DNA from: Bifidobacterium asteroides
Lineage (GTDB): Bacteria; Actinomycetota; Actinomycetes; Actinomycetales; Bifidobacteriaceae
Assembly: GCF_030758775.1 (NCBI RefSeq)
Contig: NZ_CP132384.1
Location: 806,001 to 870,000, forward strand
Direction of reading: 5' to 3'
DNA length: 64,000 bases
In this document: in pieces, positions 41,060 through 49,398 of the stretch
Layout of the letters: each line of letters opens with the position of its first letter
Position numbering within the stretch: position 1 is the stretch's first letter
Position numbers and translations under genes: made by a program
Notes under the pieces: model-generated
What the model was told of the DNA's origin: nothing
Databases searched by the model: none
What the model saw: the letters and a program-made list of their open reading frames with translations, nothing else

Positions 41060-42063
41060 TGAAGAAGAGTGCAAGCAGACAAGCAGGTTTCCGGCTGAGC
41101 CCCAGGGCCATTCCGACAGTTGCTGCCGTGGTCATCTTCCTGCTCATGCTGATCATGGGCCAGGTGCTCTTCGGCACCTATATCCGGCTGGGATTCATGT
41201 CCTCCCTGTTCATGGACCACGCCTACCTGGTGATCCTGGCAGTAGCCATGACCTTCCCCATCCTCACCGGCGGCATCGATCTGAGCGTTGGTGCCATAGT
41301 GGCCATCACCGGCGTGGTCGGTGTCAAGCTCATGATTGCCGGTGTGCCGGCGTCACTGGTCATCGTCATCATGATCGCCATCGGTGCGGTCTTTGGACTG
41401 CTGGCCGGTGTGCTCATTGAAGAGTTCAACATGCAGCCCTTCATCGCCACGCTGTCCACTATGTTCCTTGCCAGGGGCATAGCCTCCATCATCTCGACTG
41501 ACTCGCTCAATATGCCGCAGAACAACAACTTCAGCTGGATCGGCGGCGAGGGACTGAAGATCATCGACAACCCGAAGATTTCCAATGATCTTTCGCTGAA
41601 CTTCGGCGTGGTAGTCGCTCTGGTCGTTGTGGCAGTCAGCTATGTCATCCTCCACAAGACCAGGACGGGCCGTACCATCTACGCCATCGGCGGTTCCCGG
41701 TCCTCGGCCGAGCTGATGGGCCTTCCGGTCAAGCGGACGCAGTATGTCATCTACCTGACTTCGGCTGTCCTGGCCTCCATCGCTTCCATCGTCTATGTGG
41801 CTGGCATCGGTTCAGCCAAGAACACCATGGGCGTGGGCTGGGAGCTGGACGCTGTAGCTGCGGTCGTCATCGGCGGCACCCTGATCACTGGCGGTTACGG
41901 CTACGTGCTGGGTTCTGTCATAGGTGCGCTGGTCCGCTCGATCATCGATCCTCTGACCTCGGACTTCGGAGTCCCGGCTGAGGCCGTCACCATCGTGGTC
42001 GGTCTGATGATCCTGGTCTTTGTCATCCTCCAGCGTCTGGTGACTTTCGTGAGAAAGGAATGA
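41056..42063 (+). CDS. fruG: Sugar ABC transporter permease (FruG-like)
   Basis: 335-residue second permease of the same family, with FPILTGGIDLSVGAIVAITG and AAVVIGGTLITGGYGYVLGS. It is paralogous to FruF and is expected to make a heterodimeric pore with it. Translation is coupled to fruF by a four-base overlap. A strong bidirectional terminator follows 23 bases after the stop, marking the end of the operon. Confidence 0.92.
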   Translation: MMKKSASRQAGFRLSPRAIPTVAAVVIFLLMLIMGQVLFGTYIRLGFMSSLFMDHAYLVILAVAMTFPILTGGIDLSVGAIVAITGVVGVKLMIAGVPASLVIVIMIAIGAVFGLLAGVLIEEFNMQPFIATLSTMFLARGIASIISTDSLNMPQNNNFSWIGGEGLKIIDNPKISNDLSLNFGVVVALVVVAVSYVILHKTRTGRTIYAIGGSRSSAELMGLPVKRTQYVIYLTSAVLASIASIVYVAGIGSAKNTMGVGWELDAVAAVVIGGTLITGGYGYVLGSVIGALVRSIIDPLTSDFGVPAEAVTIVVGLMILVFVILQRLVTFVRKE

Positions 42064-42086
42064 AGCAGGGCTTTCCTGGATGATCT

Positions 42087-42131
42087 GAATGGGGGCTGAT
42101 GCCGTGGCGATTGCGGCATCAGCCCCCATTC
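42087..42131. terminator. Bidirectional terminator between fruG and the oxidoreductase
   Basis: A perfect 18-bp stem (42087-42104 with 42114-42131: GAATGGGGGCTGATGCCG and its complement) encloses a 9-base loop. It lies between two convergent genes and is placed to terminate both. Confidence 0.75.
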
Positions 42132-42142
42132 GCATTGCTGGT

Positions 42143-43189
42143 TCATGATTCGAAGGGGAAGACCAGGCCCCACTGGCGGCGCAGAGAGTCCATGAGCTCC
42201 ATGATCCGCAGGGTGTCCTTGTGGGGCATCTGGGCGCACTCGATCTTGCCGTCCAGAATGGCCTGCGCTGCACTGGACACCTCATACTCATAACCGGTCA
42301 GCTGGTCGGGAATGGGGTAGTGCTTCTTCAATTGGTGATCCGCGTCGTACAGGTCGATTGACTCCACGTTGTTGATGTTGGCGCACTGCAGGTAACCCTG
42401 GTCTCCGCAGATGCTGCCGGTCCGGTCACTGGCCGAGACCATGGAGCTGGTCGCTGCCCCCATGGATCCATCCTGGTAGAGAATGGTCGTGGAGTTCTGG
42501 CTGTCCACGCCCTCCGGGCTGCGGACCCAATCCGTGCAGACCCGCTCAATAGGCTTGGGTCCCATGACCATGTCGATGAAGTTGAGAGGGTAGACACCTA
42601 CGTCGAGCAGGGCGCCGCCGGCCAGGGCCGGGTCGGTCATTCTGGCCTTATCCACGGTGACATATCCCAGGTTGGCGGTGACCGTTCTGACGGTGCCGAT
42701 TTCTCCCGAGGAGACGATGTCGTCGATGATGGAGCGCGAGGGCATGTACCTGGTCCAGATGGCCTCGGTGCAGAGCAGGCCTGTGCTCTCGGATGTTTCA
42801 ATGACCTGCCTGGCCTGATCGGCGTTGGCGGCGAAGGACTTCTCGACCAGCACGTTCTTTCCCGCCTTCATGCAGGCGATGGCCTGTTCGGCGTGGAGGC
42901 TGTGAGGCGTGGCGATGTAGACCAGATCCACTTGGGGATCGTCCAGGAGCTCCTGGTAGGAACCATAAGAGTGCTCGAATCCATATTTTTTGGCGAAAGC
43001 GGCTGCGCGATCCCCATCCCTCGAGGCCACGGCGTATGGGGCAACCAGATGGCTGTATTGCTGGTCTTTGGCCATCATGACCACCGTCTTGGCCAGGGCG
43101 TTGGCTATCCGTCCGGCGCCGAGAATGGCGAAGTTGACCCGCATGCCCTTCTGCTCAGCCTCTTGTCCTTTGCCGTTCAATCTACTCAT
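42143..43189 (-). CDS. Gfo/Idh/MocA family oxidoreductase
   Basis: 348-residue NAD(P)-dependent dehydrogenase. The Rossmann motif ILGAGRIANALAKT is close to the N-terminus, followed by VYIATPHSLHAEQA, NVLVEKSFAANADQA and the GVYPLNF segment of the C-terminal domain. Members oxidise sugars, inositols or related polyols; the substrate here is unknown. The start at 43189 (MSRLNGKG) is chosen because AAGGAG lies 6 bases upstream. The start overlaps the end of vsr by 8 bases, so it should be co-transcribed with that gene. It faces the fru operon across a shared terminator. Confidence 0.85.
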   Translation of the reverse strand: MSRLNGKGQEAEQKGMRVNFAILGAGRIANALAKTVVMMAKDQQYSHLVAPYAVASRDGDRAAAFAKKYGFEHSYGSYQELLDDPQVDLVYIATPHSLHAEQAIACMKAGKNVLVEKSFAANADQARQVIETSESTGLLCTEAIWTRYMPSRSIIDDIVSSGEIGTVRTVTANLGYVTVDKARMTDPALAGGALLDVGVYPLNFIDMVMGPKPIERVCTDWVRSPEGVDSQNSTTILYQDGSMGAATSSMVSASDRTGSICGDQGYLQCANINNVESIDLYDADHQLKKHYPIPDQLTGYEYEVSSAAQAILDGKIECAQMPHKDTLRIMELMDSLRRQWGLVFPFES

Positions 43190-43646
43190 CCTTGACTCCT
43201 TCGTTTGGATGGTCATCTGCTGTGATGGCCTCATACAATTTCTTCAGGGTTTCCTCGGCATGTCGGGTGTCCAGCTGGCACTCCCAGACTGTGAAAACCC
43301 GCCAACCCATGGCTTTCAGTTTTTCGCCCTGTTCCTGATCCCGCAGACGGTTCCTTGTCAGCTTTGTGGTCCAATATTCCACATTGGATTTGGGAAGTGA
43401 GAATTTGGCACAGCCCTGATGCATGTGCCAGAAACAGCCATTGACGAATACCATGGCCCGCCACTTGGGCAGTACCACATCAGGATGGCCCGGATACCTC
43501 TTGTCGTTCTTGCGAAACCGCAGACCGCGCGAGAAGAGGTAGGACCGGACCTGTCGTTCTATTGATGTCTCCGTGCCCCTGATTCGGGACATGGTGTAGC
43601 TGCGTGTGCCGGGCTGGAATCTGCTGGGTGTCTTTTTCGAAACCAT
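43182..43646 (-). CDS. vsr: Vsr-type very short patch repair endonuclease
   Basis: 154-residue member of the Vsr nuclease family, which nicks 5' of T:G mismatches created by deamination of 5-methylcytosine. The catalytic core is visible: YPGHPDVV with Asp56, VNGCFWHMHQGC with Cys71, His74, His76 and Cys79, and WEC with Cys123. These match the metal and zinc ligands of E. coli Vsr. No cytosine methyltransferase gene is in the window, although Vsr is usually linked to one. It sits between a cyclophilin gene and an oxidoreductase whose start it overlaps. Confidence 0.88.
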   Translation of the reverse strand: MVSKKTPSRFQPGTRSYTMSRIRGTETSIERQVRSYLFSRGLRFRKNDKRYPGHPDVVLPKWRAMVFVNGCFWHMHQGCAKFSLPKSNVEYWTTKLTRNRLRDQEQGEKLKAMGWRVFTVWECQLDTRHAEETLKKLYEAITADDHPNEGVKDE

Positions 43647-43658
43647 CCCCGGCCCGGC

Positions 43659-44198
43659 TCAGAGGACTTCGACGCTGTTGATGAAGACCGGCTCAAGGGG
43701 ACGGTCGTTCGAATCGGTGGCTACGGCGTCCAGCTTGTCGACTACCTTCCGGGAATCCTCATCAGCCACTTGGCCGAAGATGGTGTGATGCCCGTTGAGC
43801 CAGGGGGTGGGCACGGTGGTGATGAAGAACTGTGATCCGTTGGTGCCGTGGGTCTTTCCTGTGGCCGGATCCCGGCGCAGCCCTGCATTGGCCATGGCCA
43901 GCTTGTAGGGTTCCTCAAAGGTCAGAGAGGGATCGATCTCGTCATCGAACTCGTAGCCTGGGCCGCCCGTGCCCGTGCCCAGCGGGCAGCCGCCCTGGAT
44001 CATGAAGTCCTTGATGATCCGGTGGAAGGTCAGGCCGTCATAGAAGGGATCCTGACGCTTCTGGCCCGTCTCGGGGTCGGTCCAGTTTTTGCGGCCTGCG
44101 GCCAGATCCAGGAAGTTGGCTACGGTTTCAGGGGCCTGATCGTCAAAGAGGTCCAGGCGAATATCGCCCTCCGAGGTATGCATGATAACTGTGCTCAT
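43659..44198 (-). CDS. Peptidyl-prolyl cis-trans isomerase, cyclophilin type
   Basis: 179-residue single-domain cyclophilin that isomerises X-Pro bonds. The active-site sequence FHRIIKDFMIQGG, the GSQFFIT segment and LNGHHTIFGQV are all present. No signal peptide is visible, so it is cytoplasmic (PpiB-like). GAAAGGA lies 8 bases before the ATG. It is the third gene of a minus-strand run (tetR, yccF, ppi, vsr, oxidoreductase). In mycobacteria and relatives a cyclophilin gene sits beside rel; here it lies about 30 kb from rel. Confidence 0.92.
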   Translation of the reverse strand: MSTVIMHTSEGDIRLDLFDDQAPETVANFLDLAAGRKNWTDPETGQKRQDPFYDGLTFHRIIKDFMIQGGCPLGTGTGGPGYEFDDEIDPSLTFEEPYKLAMANAGLRRDPATGKTHGTNGSQFFITTVPTPWLNGHHTIFGQVADEDSRKVVDKLDAVATDSNDRPLEPVFINSVEVL

Positions 44199-44226
44199 GT
44201 CACCAATCCTTTCATAAGATGGCGAC

Positions 44227-44583
44227 TCACACTGAGGATCCGAAGGGCATCAGGGCCAGGCGGGCCATCTTGAAGGCCTGCAGACCGAAGGGGATGCCCA
44301 CCACGGTCAACATGGTGACCAGTCCGGCCACCAGATAGGCCAGGGCCAGCCACCAGCCGCCCAGAATGATCCAGAGCAGATTGGCCAGCCATGATCCCAG
44401 CCCGCCGCCATAGATGACCTGTCGGCCAAAGGGGGTCAAAGTCAGTCTGGCCATCTTGAAGGCCTGCAGACCGAAGGGGATGCCCACCACGGTCAGGCAG
44501 AGCAGGATGCCTATCAGGGCCCATGCCAGGGCAATGGCCAGTCCTCCCAGCAGCAGCCAGCAGATGTTGCCGATCAGGCGCAT
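44227..44583 (-). CDS. YccF domain-containing membrane protein
   Basis: 118-residue inner-membrane protein made of two YccF units. The pattern VVGIPFGLQAFKMARL occurs twice (about residues 32-47 and 92-107), each followed by a PFG. About four hydrophobic segments are predicted. The function of the family is unknown. The start overlaps the end of the TetR regulator gene by 10 bases, indicating translational coupling and probable co-expression with it. Confidence 0.85.
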   Translation of the reverse strand: MRLIGNICWLLLGGLAIALAWALIGILLCLTVVGIPFGLQAFKMARLTLTPFGRQVIYGGGLGSWLANLLWIILGGWWLALAYLVAGLVTMLTVVGIPFGLQAFKMARLALMPFGSSV

Positions 44584-45281
44584 GTGGATCCTTCCGTCAG
44601 GGTGGCGGTGACGGCCTTGGCGCAGGCGGTCACCTTCTCGATGATGATAGTCAGTCGTTTCTGCCGCTGCTCGGGGGCGAGCTCCTGGTCCAGGGCATCA
44701 ATCAGCCGCATGCCTGATTGGACGATGCCTCGCGTCACCTCCACGCCCATGGCCGGATCTGCTGGGCGCAGGGCCGTCCATGCCTGGATCAGCGGCTGGT
44801 TGACCTGTCGGTGGAAGTCCAGCAGGGCTTTGACCTGCCGGCCTGTGGACTGGTCGCTCCCTGGGGCGGGCTCATGGGAATTCGAAGGGTTGCCATAGAT
44901 CAGGGCCTGGCGTAGCTGCTCGTCGTGCTGCTCGGCGTAGAGGTTCATCAGCCAGCCGTGTCCGTGCAGTCCGGCCTGCTCCAGATTGGTGCGGGTCCAG
45001 ACCTCGATCGTCCGGCGCGGGTCTTCTGCCTTGCCCAGGGATTGGTCCAGGGCACGGCCCCAGTCGGGCAGGTGCCGTTCCATGACCATGTCGCAGAGCT
45101 GGTCGGCGTCCCGGGCGTAGCGGTAGAGGGAGTTCCGGGCAAGATTGGCGCGCCGGGCCACCTCGGCCATGGTCAGTTGGCCTCGCCCGCCAGTGCGCAG
45201 GATGGCCTCGGCGGCGGCGATGATCTGGTCCAAGGTCTTGGCGCGGTGCTCCTGGAGTGTGGATTCGCGGATCCTGGGCAT
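44574..45281 (-). CDS. TetR family transcriptional regulator
   Basis: 235-residue regulator with an N-terminal TetR helix-turn-helix (MAEVARRANLARNSLYRY, about residues 38-55) and a ligand-binding C-terminal half with no close family clue. It is divergent from a DHA2 drug exporter whose promoter carries a palindrome, the classic layout of a repressor controlling an efflux pump. The start at 45281 is supported by AAGGAG 4 bases upstream; the longer open frame to 45665 runs across the exporter promoter and is spurious. Confidence 0.85.
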   Translation of the reverse strand: MPRIRESTLQEHRAKTLDQIIAAAEAILRTGGRGQLTMAEVARRANLARNSLYRYARDADQLCDMVMERHLPDWGRALDQSLGKAEDPRRTIEVWTRTNLEQAGLHGHGWLMNLYAEQHDEQLRQALIYGNPSNSHEPAPGSDQSTGRQVKALLDFHRQVNQPLIQAWTALRPADPAMGVEVTRGIVQSGMRLIDALDQELAPEQRQKRLTIIIEKVTACAKAVTATLTEGSTCA

Positions 45282-45422
45282 GGTTCTCCTTGGTCCGGCC
45301 TCCTGGGTGCAGCGATTGGGAATCGGGCTGGGCCGGTCTTGGGGCATATGATATGGCCTATTTGCTGAGGAACCAAGCTGTAAGGACTGGTTCAGCGTGC
45401 GGCTTGTCCGCGCTGAGTGAAC

Positions 45423-45459
45423 TTGCCAGATATGTTTTCGCGACGTATAGTCGCAAAAA
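45423..45459 (+). promoter_or_regulatory. Drug exporter promoter with overlapping palindromic operator
   Basis: TTGCCA (45423-45428), a 17-base spacer and TATAGT (45446-45451) form a near-consensus promoter. An inverted repeat, GCGAC-GTATA-GTCGC (45440-45454) flanked by TTTT and AAAA (45435-45459), covers the -10. A dimeric repressor such as the divergent TetR protein bound there would block RNA polymerase. A second imperfect inverted repeat lies at 45392-45416. Confidence 0.65.
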
Positions 45460-45488
45460 ATTCGCAGACCAGGGTGAGGGGAGCTCCG

Positions 45489-47183
45489 ATGACCGGATCG
45501 GCAAGTACGGACGTGAAGATGGGCATCCAGAAGAACCGTCAAGAGTCTCAGGAGGCAGCACCGCCCTGGCGTGCCCTCTGGGTGCTGGCCCTGGGTCTGG
45601 CCATGATTGTGCTGGATTCGTCCATCGTCAACGTCTCCATCCCCTCCATCATCGCTGCCATCCACATCAACCTGGCTCAGGCCCAGTGGGTGACCGCCCT
45701 CTACAGCATCGTCCTGGCGGCCCTGCTCCTGCCTTCCGGTCGACTGGGGGACATGATCGGACGCAAGCGGATCCTGCAGGTGGGCACGGTCATCTTTGTG
45801 CTGGGTTCCGTCTTCGCCGCATCGGCCTCCTCCGGCTCAATGCTGCTTCTGGCCAGGCTTGTTCAGGGAATCGGTGGTTCCCTGGTCATGCCATCCACCC
45901 TGTCTACCGTGTCCGCCACCTTCCGGGGTCGTCACCGGGCTACTGCATTCGGCATCTGGGGGGCCGTCATGTCCTCTGCTGCGGCGGTCGGCCCCTTCCT
46001 GGGCGGGGTCTTCACCAGCACCATCGGATGGCGGTGGATTTTCCTGGTCAATCTGCCCCTGGGCCTGATCGTCCTCCTGACTAGCGCAGTCTTTGTGCCC
46101 GAGACCAAGTCAGCGCCCCGGCGGACCGGCGACCGGTGGGGGATGCTTGCCGATTGGAAGGGCATACTCCTTTCGGCCCTGGGGTCGGCTCTGGTCGTCT
46201 TTGCGCTGATCGAGGGGCAGACCTACGGCTGGTGGCGCCCCCGCGCTGCACTCGATTTGGGCCCTCTGCACTGGTCCGCATCGGCACCCCTGTCGCCGGT
46301 CCCGGTCAGTCTGCTCCTGGGGTTGGCCCTGCTGGCCGCCTTTGCGCTGACCGAGCTGGCCAGGGCGCACAGGGGCAGGATGGTCATCCTGGACGTTTCC
46401 ATGTTCGCCATCGGCACTTTCGGCTGGGGCAACCTGACGGCCGCCATCGTCAACGCTGGTCAGTTCGCAGTCATGTTCATCCTGCCCCTCTATCTGATCA
46501 ACGCCAGAGGCCTGAGTCCACTGGGGGCCGGATCCATCCTGGGCGTCATGGCTCTGGGGTCAGTTGTTTCGGGCGGTCTGGCCCGGGTGGTCTCAGCCCG
46601 TCTGGGGGCCGGCGGCACGGTGCAGACGGGCCTGCTGATGGAGATCGTCGGCGTGGCCCTGTCCATTCTGCTCATGCGCGGGTCGGTGCCGGTCTGGCCC
46701 ATGACCCTGACTCTGATCATCTACGGTGCCGGCCTGGGCTTTGCCTCGGCACAGCTGACCAGCCTGGTGCTCTCCGGTGTTCCGGTGGCCCAGTCAGGCC
46801 AGGCTTCGGCCACCCAGTCCACCATTCGTCAGTGGGGGACTGCCCTGGGTGCTGCAGTCTCCGGTTCCGCACTCTCCCTGGCTCTGAGCCTGGTGCTGCC
46901 AAGGCATCTGACGGCGCTCAAGGGGATCTCGGCGCAGATGGCCGATGGCCTGGTCAGATCCGTTCAGTCCTCTGCCGGGAATGCCATCGTCGGCCTGCGC
47001 GCCCAGGGCACACGGGGTCGGCTTGGAGCCCTGGGTCCTCAGGTGACCAATGCCCTGACCGAGGGATTCACCCAGGGCGCCCAGTGGGCCATGGGCTTTG
47101 CAGTCCTGCTGCTTCTCGTGGGACTGGCTGCCTCGGTGCTGGTGCGTCGGGCCGCCCGCAAGGCTGGAGCCGACAAGGTCTGA
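45489..47183 (+). CDS. MFS drug exporter (DHA2/EmrB-QacA type)
   Basis: 564-residue, 14-helix major facilitator. It shows LALGLAMIVLDSSIVNVSIPSI (motif D1), the loop motif GRLGDMIGRKRI and the antiporter motif C region GAVMSSAAAVGPFLGG. Such proteins export cationic or amphipathic drugs by proton antiport; the actual substrates are unknown. GAGGGGAG ends 5 bases before ATG 45489, which is preferred to the upstream 45417 because the promoter lies between them. The TetR gene is divergent and its probable operator overlaps this promoter. Confidence 0.88.
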   Translation: MTGSASTDVKMGIQKNRQESQEAAPPWRALWVLALGLAMIVLDSSIVNVSIPSIIAAIHINLAQAQWVTALYSIVLAALLLPSGRLGDMIGRKRILQVGTVIFVLGSVFAASASSGSMLLLARLVQGIGGSLVMPSTLSTVSATFRGRHRATAFGIWGAVMSSAAAVGPFLGGVFTSTIGWRWIFLVNLPLGLIVLLTSAVFVPETKSAPRRTGDRWGMLADWKGILLSALGSALVVFALIEGQTYGWWRPRAALDLGPLHWSASAPLSPVPVSLLLGLALLAAFALTELARAHRGRMVILDVSMFAIGTFGWGNLTAAIVNAGQFAVMFILPLYLINARGLSPLGAGSILGVMALGSVVSGGLARVVSARLGAGGTVQTGLLMEIVGVALSILLMRGSVPVWPMTLTLIIYGAGLGFASAQLTSLVLSGVPVAQSGQASATQSTIRQWGTALGAAVSGSALSLALSLVLPRHLTALKGISAQMADGLVRSVQSSAGNAIVGLRAQGTRGRLGALGPQVTNALTEGFTQGAQWAMGFAVLLLLVGLAASVLVRRAARKAGADKV

Positions 47184-47227
47184 GGCGTCCGCGATCCTGC
47201 TTTTCCCGGGTCCCTTCCTGCACGGTT

Positions 47228-47233
47228 TAGAAT
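47228..47233 (+). promoter_or_regulatory. Candidate -10 for a leaderless nadE transcript
   Basis: TAGAAT ends 7 bases before ATG 47241, so transcription would begin at that ATG. No Shine-Dalgarno site precedes either 47235 or 47241. Leaderless mRNAs with a -10 at this distance are common in actinobacteria. No good -35 is visible. Confidence 0.4.
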
Positions 47234-47240
47234 CATGGGT

Positions 47241-48914
47241 ATGGGCATACAAGACGAACAGCCGCAGCGGGATGGCGATCTGCTGGTGGCTCTGGCTCAG
47301 ATCGACACCTGTGTGGGCGATCTTGACGGCAACGCTGACATTATTATGGACTACTCCCGAAAGGCGGCGGGGCAGGGGGCGACCCTGGTGGTCTTTCCCG
47401 AGATGAGCCTGACCGGCTACCCAATCGAGGACCTGGCATTCCGCGCCAGCTTCCGTCGGGCCGCCTGGTCTCGGGCCGACCGTCTGGCCAGGCAGCTGGA
47501 GGAGCAGGGTCTGGGCAATCTGTATGTGATTGTGGGGACTGTGGGCACCGATACGGATCAGGATCGACCCCGCAACCGGCTGGTGGTTCTGCACCAGGGT
47601 CGGGTCGAGGCCGGCTACGACAAGCACTTCCTGCCCAACTACGGGGTCTTTGACGAGTACAGGATTTTTACTCCGGGGGACAGAACCGTGGTCCTGGAGG
47701 TGCAGGGGCACCGGATAGGGCTGGCCATCTGCGAGGACATCTGGCAGGAGGGCGACCCCATCAGCGACCTGGCTGGACGGGACATCGATCTCTTGGTGAC
47801 CATCAATGGCTCCCCCTTCGAGGAGGGCAAGGGGCATGTCCGCTACGAGCTGGCGACTCGCCGGGCCAAACAGGTCGGCGCGCCTCTGCTCTACCTGAAC
47901 CAGGTGGGCGGGCAGGACGATCTGGTCTTCGACGGCGGCAGCTTTGTGGTGGACCAGGATGGCACCCTGCTGGAGCGCTCGCCCAGGTTCGTCCAGGATC
48001 TGTCCACGTGGACCTTGCCTGCACGAGGGGAGCGCCCAATGCCCAGCAAGTCATGCATGGCCGAAGAGATGCCTGGAGACGAGGAGGTCTATCGGGCCTG
48101 CGTGCTGGGGCTACAAGACTATATGGCCAAGAATCACTTCACTGGCGTCTGCCTGGGGCTCTCAGGCGGGATCGACTCGGCCCTGGTGGCCACCATGGCC
48201 GCCGATGCCTGCGGGGGGGAGCACGTGCGCGGCATTTCCATGCCCAGCCGCTATTCCTCGGAAGGCTCCCGGGATGATGCCGCCGACCTGGCCCAGCGTC
48301 TGGGCGTGCGTTACGTGGTCCAAGCCATAGGCCCGGAATTCAATGCCTTCCAAGGGCAGCTGCATCTGGAAGGGGTGGCTGAAGAGAACCTGCAGGCCCG
48401 GATACGCGGCGTCATCGTCATGGCTTACGCCAATGCCGAGGGGCTTCTGGCCCTAGCCACAGGCAACAAGTCCGAGCTGGCCTGCGGTTACTCAACTATT
48501 TATGGCGATGCGGTCGGAGGCTACGCGCCCATCAAGGATCTGCTCAAGACCCGGGTCTGGCAGCTGGCCCGCTGGCGCAACGCCCAGGCCCAGGCACGGG
48601 GCGAACGTGAGCCCATTCCGGTCAATTCCATCGTCAAGCCACCCTCGGCCGAGCTGCGCCAAGGGCAGAAGGACTCTGATTCCCTGCCCGACTACAGCCT
48701 GCTTGACAAGGTTCTCGAGGCATACATCGAGCATGCGCATGGTCGGGCCGACCTTCTGGCAGATGGCTTCGATCCCGACACGGTCGACACGGTCATGCGG
48801 CTGGTGGATCGGGCCGAGTGGAAGCGGCGTCAGTACCCGCTGGGGCCCAAGGTCACCTCCCTGGCCTTCGGCCGGGACCGTCGGCTGCCTGTCACCAACG
48901 CCTTCAGGGAATGA
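47241..48914 (+). CDS. nadE: Glutamine-dependent NAD+ synthetase
   Basis: 557-residue two-domain enzyme that converts nicotinate adenine dinucleotide to NAD+ with glutamine as nitrogen donor. The N-terminal nitrilase-type amidase has the triad Glu54 (VFPEMSLTGYP), Lys128 (KHFLPNYGVFDEYR) and Cys164 (AICEDIW). The C-terminal synthetase has the PP-loop SGGIDS at about 308-313 and a GNKSELACGYSTIYGD segment. An upstream in-frame ATG at 47235 adds two residues; 47241 fits the -10 spacing better. The next gene, a small conserved protein, starts within 10 bases of the stop. Confidence 0.93.
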   Translation: MGIQDEQPQRDGDLLVALAQIDTCVGDLDGNADIIMDYSRKAAGQGATLVVFPEMSLTGYPIEDLAFRASFRRAAWSRADRLARQLEEQGLGNLYVIVGTVGTDTDQDRPRNRLVVLHQGRVEAGYDKHFLPNYGVFDEYRIFTPGDRTVVLEVQGHRIGLAICEDIWQEGDPISDLAGRDIDLLVTINGSPFEEGKGHVRYELATRRAKQVGAPLLYLNQVGGQDDLVFDGGSFVVDQDGTLLERSPRFVQDLSTWTLPARGERPMPSKSCMAEEMPGDEEVYRACVLGLQDYMAKNHFTGVCLGLSGGIDSALVATMAADACGGEHVRGISMPSRYSSEGSRDDAADLAQRLGVRYVVQAIGPEFNAFQGQLHLEGVAEENLQARIRGVIVMAYANAEGLLALATGNKSELACGYSTIYGDAVGGYAPIKDLLKTRVWQLARWRNAQAQARGEREPIPVNSIVKPPSAELRQGQKDSDSLPDYSLLDKVLEAYIEHAHGRADLLADGFDPDTVDTVMRLVDRAEWKRRQYPLGPKVTSLAFGRDRRLPVTNAFRE

Positions 48915-48919
48915 TCACC

Positions 48920-49156
48920 ATGGGTTCCGAACAAGAGCAAACGGCCTGGTACTTCAACACCGTCACCGGCGAACCCGAACAGGGCAAGCTGTCTCCCCAG
49001 GACAGGCGGATGGGCCCCTACCGCAGCAGGCAGGAGGCCCTCGATGCCTGGAAGATCGCCAAGCGCCGGAACAAGGAATGGGATGAAGAAGACCGTCGCT
49101 GGCGGCAGGCCTGGGAGGGAGACCCTGGGCAGGGACAGTCATCAGCTGACAGATGA
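48920..49156 (+). CDS. Small conserved actinobacterial protein (about 78 aa)
   Basis: Short, highly charged protein. Its N-terminal pattern (WYFNTVTGEPEQGKLSPQDR, then MGPYRSRQEALDAWK) resembles small actinobacterial proteins sometimes labelled SPOR-like; the function is unknown. The C-terminal third is Trp/Asp/Glu/Arg-rich. ATG 48920 is preferred because AGGGA lies 9 bases upstream; ATG 48911 overlaps the nadE stop but has no spacing. It is probably co-transcribed with nadE. A small TCGCT/AGCGA hairpin follows it. Confidence 0.65.
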   Translation: MGSEQEQTAWYFNTVTGEPEQGKLSPQDRRMGPYRSRQEALDAWKIAKRRNKEWDEEDRRWRQAWEGDPGQGQSSADR

Positions 49157-49287
49157 AGCTCCTGCTGGATCGCTCACTAGCGTTAGCGACCAGTCGGCCA
49201 TTCAGGCAGAACGAATCGGGACTCAGACGGTGTGCCGGGCGAGTTTGCAAGATATGGGCGTGGCGTCCATTGCGAGTCTGCCCTTAG

Positions 49288-49342
49288 TGTGATATAGCTC
49301 ACGTCGCGATTCGGTTTCCCGTGGTAGTGCGCACCCTATACT
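49288..49342 (+). promoter_or_regulatory. CRP/GlxR-type binding site and -10 upstream of pflB
   Basis: TGTGATATAGCTCACG at 49288-49303 matches 11 of the 12 fixed positions of the actinobacterial CRP/GlxR consensus TGTGA-N2-TA-N2-TCACA. A -10 TATACT lies at 49337-49342 without a good -35, as expected for an activator-dependent promoter. The site centre would be about 53 bases upstream of transcription start, which is not a classical activation spacing. cAMP-receptor-type control of pyruvate formate-lyase is inferred. Confidence 0.55.
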
Positions 49343-49398
49343 TGAAAGTGACAGTGGTGTGAGGAAGCGCCATTGACCATATCAACAAGGAGTTGACT

